In this document: in pieces, positions 61,467-64,000 of the stretch
Layout: each line of letters begins with the position of its first letter
How positions within the stretch are numbered: position 1 is the stretch's first letter
Source of the DNA: Lachnospiraceae bacterium
GTDB taxonomy: Bacteria > Bacillota > Clostridia > Lachnospirales > Lachnospiraceae
Direction: 5' to 3'
Assembly: GCA_021771755.1 (NCBI GenBank)
Contig: JAETOL010000001.1
Span: forward strand, 248,001 to 312,000
DNA length: 64,000 bases
Notes under the pieces: model-generated
What the model was told of the DNA's origin: nothing
The model's database searches: none
Seen by the model: only the letters and a program-made list of their open reading frames with translations
Position numbers and translations under genes: made by a program

Positions 61467-61901
61467 TCAAGGGGCGGTATCCATAAATACGATCTCCCAA
61501 AGATCCTCAAAAGGGATTTCCGTCTCATCTGCAAGGATCAGCCTGTGCCGGAACTCATCCAGCTTTTTTACGGTTCCGCTGACCGTCACATATGCCCCGC
61601 CCTCCTTACGGAGATCCGGGCGAAAAAAGCAGACAGAGACCTCCGGGTGCTCACCGATATGCTCTTTGATAAATTCCAGCCGGCGGTTCAGGATGTCCAA
61701 AGCTTCCTCATCCGGCTGGATCCGGCGTTCTGTCAGCCTTGCCGTTTCCTTTACCGCCTCTCCGTATCCGGTCAGAGCGGCAAACGGCGCAAACTGAGCC
61801 GCCCGGTCCAGAACAGGCATCTGCGGCCGTTTATCTGACACATGATGGGGAAGATGGATGATATCATCATATTTATGGCTTTCTCCAAAATAATTTTTCA
61901 T
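61467..61901 (-). CDS. YolD-like protein
   Basis: 144-residue YolD-family protein. The segment RPQMPVLDRAAQFAPFAALTGY is characteristic, followed by a helical region and a C-terminal beta-rich part. YolD proteins are usually encoded next to UvrX/UmuC-type polymerases, as here, where the gene starts five bases after the polymerase stop. Probably an accessory of translesion synthesis; molecular role unknown. The ribosome site is poor (GGAGGG about 18 bases upstream), so coupling to the polymerase is likely. Confidence 0.88.
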   Translation of the reverse strand: MKNYFGESHKYDDIIHLPHHVSDKRPQMPVLDRAAQFAPFAALTGYGEAVKETARLTERRIQPDEEALDILNRRLEFIKEHIGEHPEVSVCFFRPDLRKEGGAYVTVSGTVKKLDEFRHRLILADETEIPFEDLWEIVFMDTAP

Positions 61902-61906
61902 CTTAT

Positions 61907-63442
61907 TTATGCTTTATGCCCTCCGATCCTGGAATTGCGGTCTTTGGCGGTAGCCCCTTCCTGCAGATTCATTCCCTTTAATATGGCATTCTTCCCGAAT
62001 TTTTTCTTGATATCCAACATGGCCTGCTGCATCTTACGCTCTCTTTCCAGAAGCTCCTTTTCTTTCTGCCTTTGCTTTTCCAGGGCTTCATAGTCTGTAA
62101 AAAGATCCAGCTGCTCAAAGGTTTCCTTCTGTTTCACTGCGGTTTCCGGCACTACCTTATTGGCAGCCAGATACATCCGGCGGATCAGAAGCTTTTTGTC
62201 CATGATCCGGTCATAAAGTCCCATCACCGCATCGGTGATCTTCTTTGTGGAAGAAGTCTGACTGTCCAGATTTACTGTTCCATGAGCATGTCTGGGAATT
62301 TTTCTGCCATAGCGGTCCACCTTAATCTCACCCTTATAATCCTTCTTCCGACCGGCATCTGTCAGATTTTCAATATCATACCCTACCGTCAGCGTCAGCT
62401 GATCTGTGACCAGCCGCTTATCCACCAGATCAAGGACAAGAAGATCCGTCATTTCCCGGATCACCAGGCGTGCCTGCTCAAAAGTATAGGGACAGGGCAG
62501 TACCTGTCCGGATCCAATGCTGTTGGTGGACGGCTTATATTCTTTGATATCTGCAATCGTGCAGGGCTCCCATCCCCAGGCATGATCGATCAGAAGCTCT
62601 GCATTAATGCCAAAAAGCTCATAAAGAAGATCTTCATTATAAAAATCCCCCGGGCCTCCCAGAGAGCATCTGGCAATGTCTCCCATGGTAAACATGCCGT
62701 TTGCTTTCAGCTTTTTCTCATAGCCTTTTCCCACACGCCAGAAGTCCGTCAGCGGCTGATGATCCCACAAAAGCCTCCGGTAGGACATTTCATCAAGCTC
62801 TGCGATCCGTACTCCGTACTCATCCGGTTCGATATGTTTTGCCACAATGTCCATGGCGATCTTGCAAAGGTAAAGATTCGTGCCGATCCCTGCCGTTGCT
62901 GTGATCCCGGTTGTCTGCAGTACGTCGCGGATCATCTTCATGGCAAGTTCTCTGGCAGTAAGCCCGTAGCTTTTCAGATAGTGTGTGGCATCAATAAAGA
63001 CCTCGTCAATGGAATAAATATGGATATCCTCCATTGCAATATATTTCAGATAAATGTCCACGATCCGGGTGCTGTATTCCATATAAAATGCCATCCGGGG
63101 CGGAGCGGCTATATAACTGACCTCCAGTTCCGGATAGCGCTCCAGATCCTCTGCCATATAAGAAGAACCGGCAAATTCTCCTCCCGGAGCAAGCTTTTTC
63201 CTTCTGGCATTGACTTCTTTCACCTTCTGCACCACCTCAAAAAGTCTGGGGCGGCCCGGGATGCCGTATGCCTTCATGGATGGGGACACTGCCAGACAGA
63301 TGGTTTTTTCCGTACGGCTGGCATCTGCCACTACAAGATTTGTTTTCATGGGATCCAGTCCCCGCTCCCGACATTCCACGGAAGCGTAAAAGGACTTCAG
63401 ATCAATGGCTATATATACATGATTTTCGCTAATATCACTCAT
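61907..63442 (-). CDS. Y-family DNA polymerase (UmuC/UvrX type)
   Basis: 511-residue translesion polymerase. Palm Asp is in VYIAIDLKSFYASVECRERG, the second catalytic pair in HIYSIDEVFID, and helix-hairpin-helix and little-finger domains follow. A C-terminal coiled basic/acidic region (about 440-490, rich in K, E, Q and R) precedes the tail and may hold a clamp-binding motif (EQLDLF near residue 450). The ATG at 63442 overlaps the HAD gene stop; a GTG one codon upstream is possible. Induction by DNA damage is typical of the family, but no LexA site is visible in the window. Confidence 0.93.
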   Translation of the reverse strand: MSDISENHVYIAIDLKSFYASVECRERGLDPMKTNLVVADASRTEKTICLAVSPSMKAYGIPGRPRLFEVVQKVKEVNARRKKLAPGGEFAGSSYMAEDLERYPELEVSYIAAPPRMAFYMEYSTRIVDIYLKYIAMEDIHIYSIDEVFIDATHYLKSYGLTARELAMKMIRDVLQTTGITATAGIGTNLYLCKIAMDIVAKHIEPDEYGVRIAELDEMSYRRLLWDHQPLTDFWRVGKGYEKKLKANGMFTMGDIARCSLGGPGDFYNEDLLYELFGINAELLIDHAWGWEPCTIADIKEYKPSTNSIGSGQVLPCPYTFEQARLVIREMTDLLVLDLVDKRLVTDQLTLTVGYDIENLTDAGRKKDYKGEIKVDRYGRKIPRHAHGTVNLDSQTSSTKKITDAVMGLYDRIMDKKLLIRRMYLAANKVVPETAVKQKETFEQLDLFTDYEALEKQRQKEKELLERERKMQQAMLDIKKKFGKNAILKGMNLQEGATAKDRNSRIGGHKA

Positions 63443-64000
63443 CACCTTTTTTCAGCAGAAAACGTTCAATAATCTCCGCAACACCATCATGATTGTTATC
63501 TCGTTCCGTCACATAATCCCCATGCTCTGCCACTCCTTCATAGGCATTGCACATAACTGCACCCACATGCGCCGCCCGGATCATTTCCACATCGTTTGGA
63601 GCATCCCCGGCAGCCACAGAATTTTCCAGCGGGATTCCCAGATAATCACACATCCATTCTACTGCAAATCCTTTTGACACTCCTTCCGGTGCGATCTCCA
63701 GATAATACTCTGTAGAAAAAAAGCTCCGCACCGTTCCCTCCAAAGGCTCCACACATTCCCTCTGATATTTTTCCAGTTCGGAACGGTTGTCCAGTCCGAC
63801 CAGAAGGATTTTATACGGATCAAAAGGGAAGGCCGCATCCACATCCGGTACGATCTCGTAAGGAACGGTGGATCTGTCTATATAATAATGCAGCTCCGGC
63901 GTATCCTTCATGGCAAGTACACTGGTATCCGAATAGGACTGCACGTGAAGTCCACGATCCAGCGCCTCCTGAAACAAAGTTTTTGCCACTTCTTTTTTAA
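63435..64000 (-). CDS. Cof-type HAD-IIB hydrolase (5' end missing)
   Basis: C-terminal part (188 codons) of a HAD-IIB phosphatase. The frame stays open to the right edge (KKEVAKTLFQ), so the N-terminal nucleophile motif DxDGT lies outside. The conserved Lys is in PEGVSKGFAVEWMCDYLGIP, and the magnesium motif is AAGDAPNDVEMIRAAHVGAVM, as in Cof proteins. It overlaps the polymerase start by about eight bases and therefore probably belongs to its operon. Confidence 0.88.
   Translation of the reverse strand, partial: KKEVAKTLFQEALDRGLHVQSYSDTSVLAMKDTPELHYYIDRSTVPYEIVPDVDAAFPFDPYKILLVGLDNRSELEKYQRECVEPLEGTVRSFFSTEYYLEIAPEGVSKGFAVEWMCDYLGIPLENSVAAGDAPNDVEMIRAAHVGAVMCNAYEGVAEHGDYVTERDNNHDGVAEIIERFLLKKGDE

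Noticed and set aside
62072..63472. 466-residue open frame on the plus strand opposite the Y-family polymerase
   Set aside because: The minus-strand frame has complete catalytic motifs. The plus frame lacks motifs and a ribosome site and looks like reverse-complement coding.

Overview
The window reads as a chromosomal segment of a Gram-positive anaerobic gut Clostridium of the Lachnospiraceae type, most like a Blautia-type acetogen. The basis is moderate GC, strong AGGAGG ribosome sites, sugar ABC importers without their own ATPase, YesM/YesN-type two-component systems, long-form HPF, KtrAB, and a ZTP-riboswitch-controlled formate-THF ligase. The genus is an inference. No rRNA, tRNA, CRISPR array, insertion sequence or prophage gene was seen.

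Layout. 1-4567: the N-terminal two thirds of a GH94 phosphorylase-like enzyme, a small HAAS-domain membrane protein, and fhs behind a sigma-A promoter, a ZTP riboswitch and an attenuator. 4566-13805: a glycoside utilisation island with GH31 glucosidase/xylosidase, two permeases, a histidine kinase/response regulator pair, a solute-binding protein and an AraC regulator. 14019-21716: an unusual operon of a DUF4867 cupin-like protein, an L-fucose/arabinose-isomerase-family enzyme, a xylulokinase-type kinase and a 948-residue fusion of methyl-THF methyltransferase, corrinoid protein and UroD-like methyltransferase, preceded by an AraC regulator. I infer that it demethylates and catabolises an O-methylated (or otherwise methylated) sugar and passes the methyl group to tetrahydrofolate.

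21758-30373: mainly housekeeping genes: DUF1275, HAD phosphatase, an orphan HicB, thioesterase, VOC protein, nth, upp, a PAP2/CDP-alcohol phosphatidyltransferase fusion, ProXp-like deacylase, histidine phosphatase and a zinc-finger-less DnaJ. 30551-39418: a LacI-controlled beta-galactoside operon (binding protein, MalF, MalG, TraX-like membrane protein, GH42 beta-galactosidase) with matching operators at both LacI-family promoters, plus an aldose 1-epimerase. 39631-45456: potassium uptake ktrB-ktrA, a membrane-anchored LysR-effector-like fragment, kdpD, and a kdpE whose receiver domain carries an internal in-frame deletion. hpf follows.

46215-58272: a 12-kb, nine-gene operon on the minus strand for a surface glycan. 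It starts from a near-consensus promoter and encodes CDP-glucose 4,6-dehydratase, the PMP/[2Fe-2S] 3-dehydrase (RfbH/E1), two CapK/PaaK-like adenylating enzymes around a flippase, a ThDP enzyme of the acetolactate synthase fold, a sugar reductase, a GT2 and a GT-C glycosyltransferase. The dehydratase, E1, ThDP enzyme and reductase together match the logic of CDP-yersiniose (branched 3,6-dideoxyhexose) synthesis. 58533-64000: pgi, a bcp-yaaA peroxide pair, and a HAD/Y-family polymerase/YolD-like operon that runs off the right edge.

The three strongest leads for something undescribed are the sugar-linked corrinoid fusion operon, the Gram-positive yersiniose-like operon with paired CapK ligases, and the Ktr/Kdp module with its truncated regulator.
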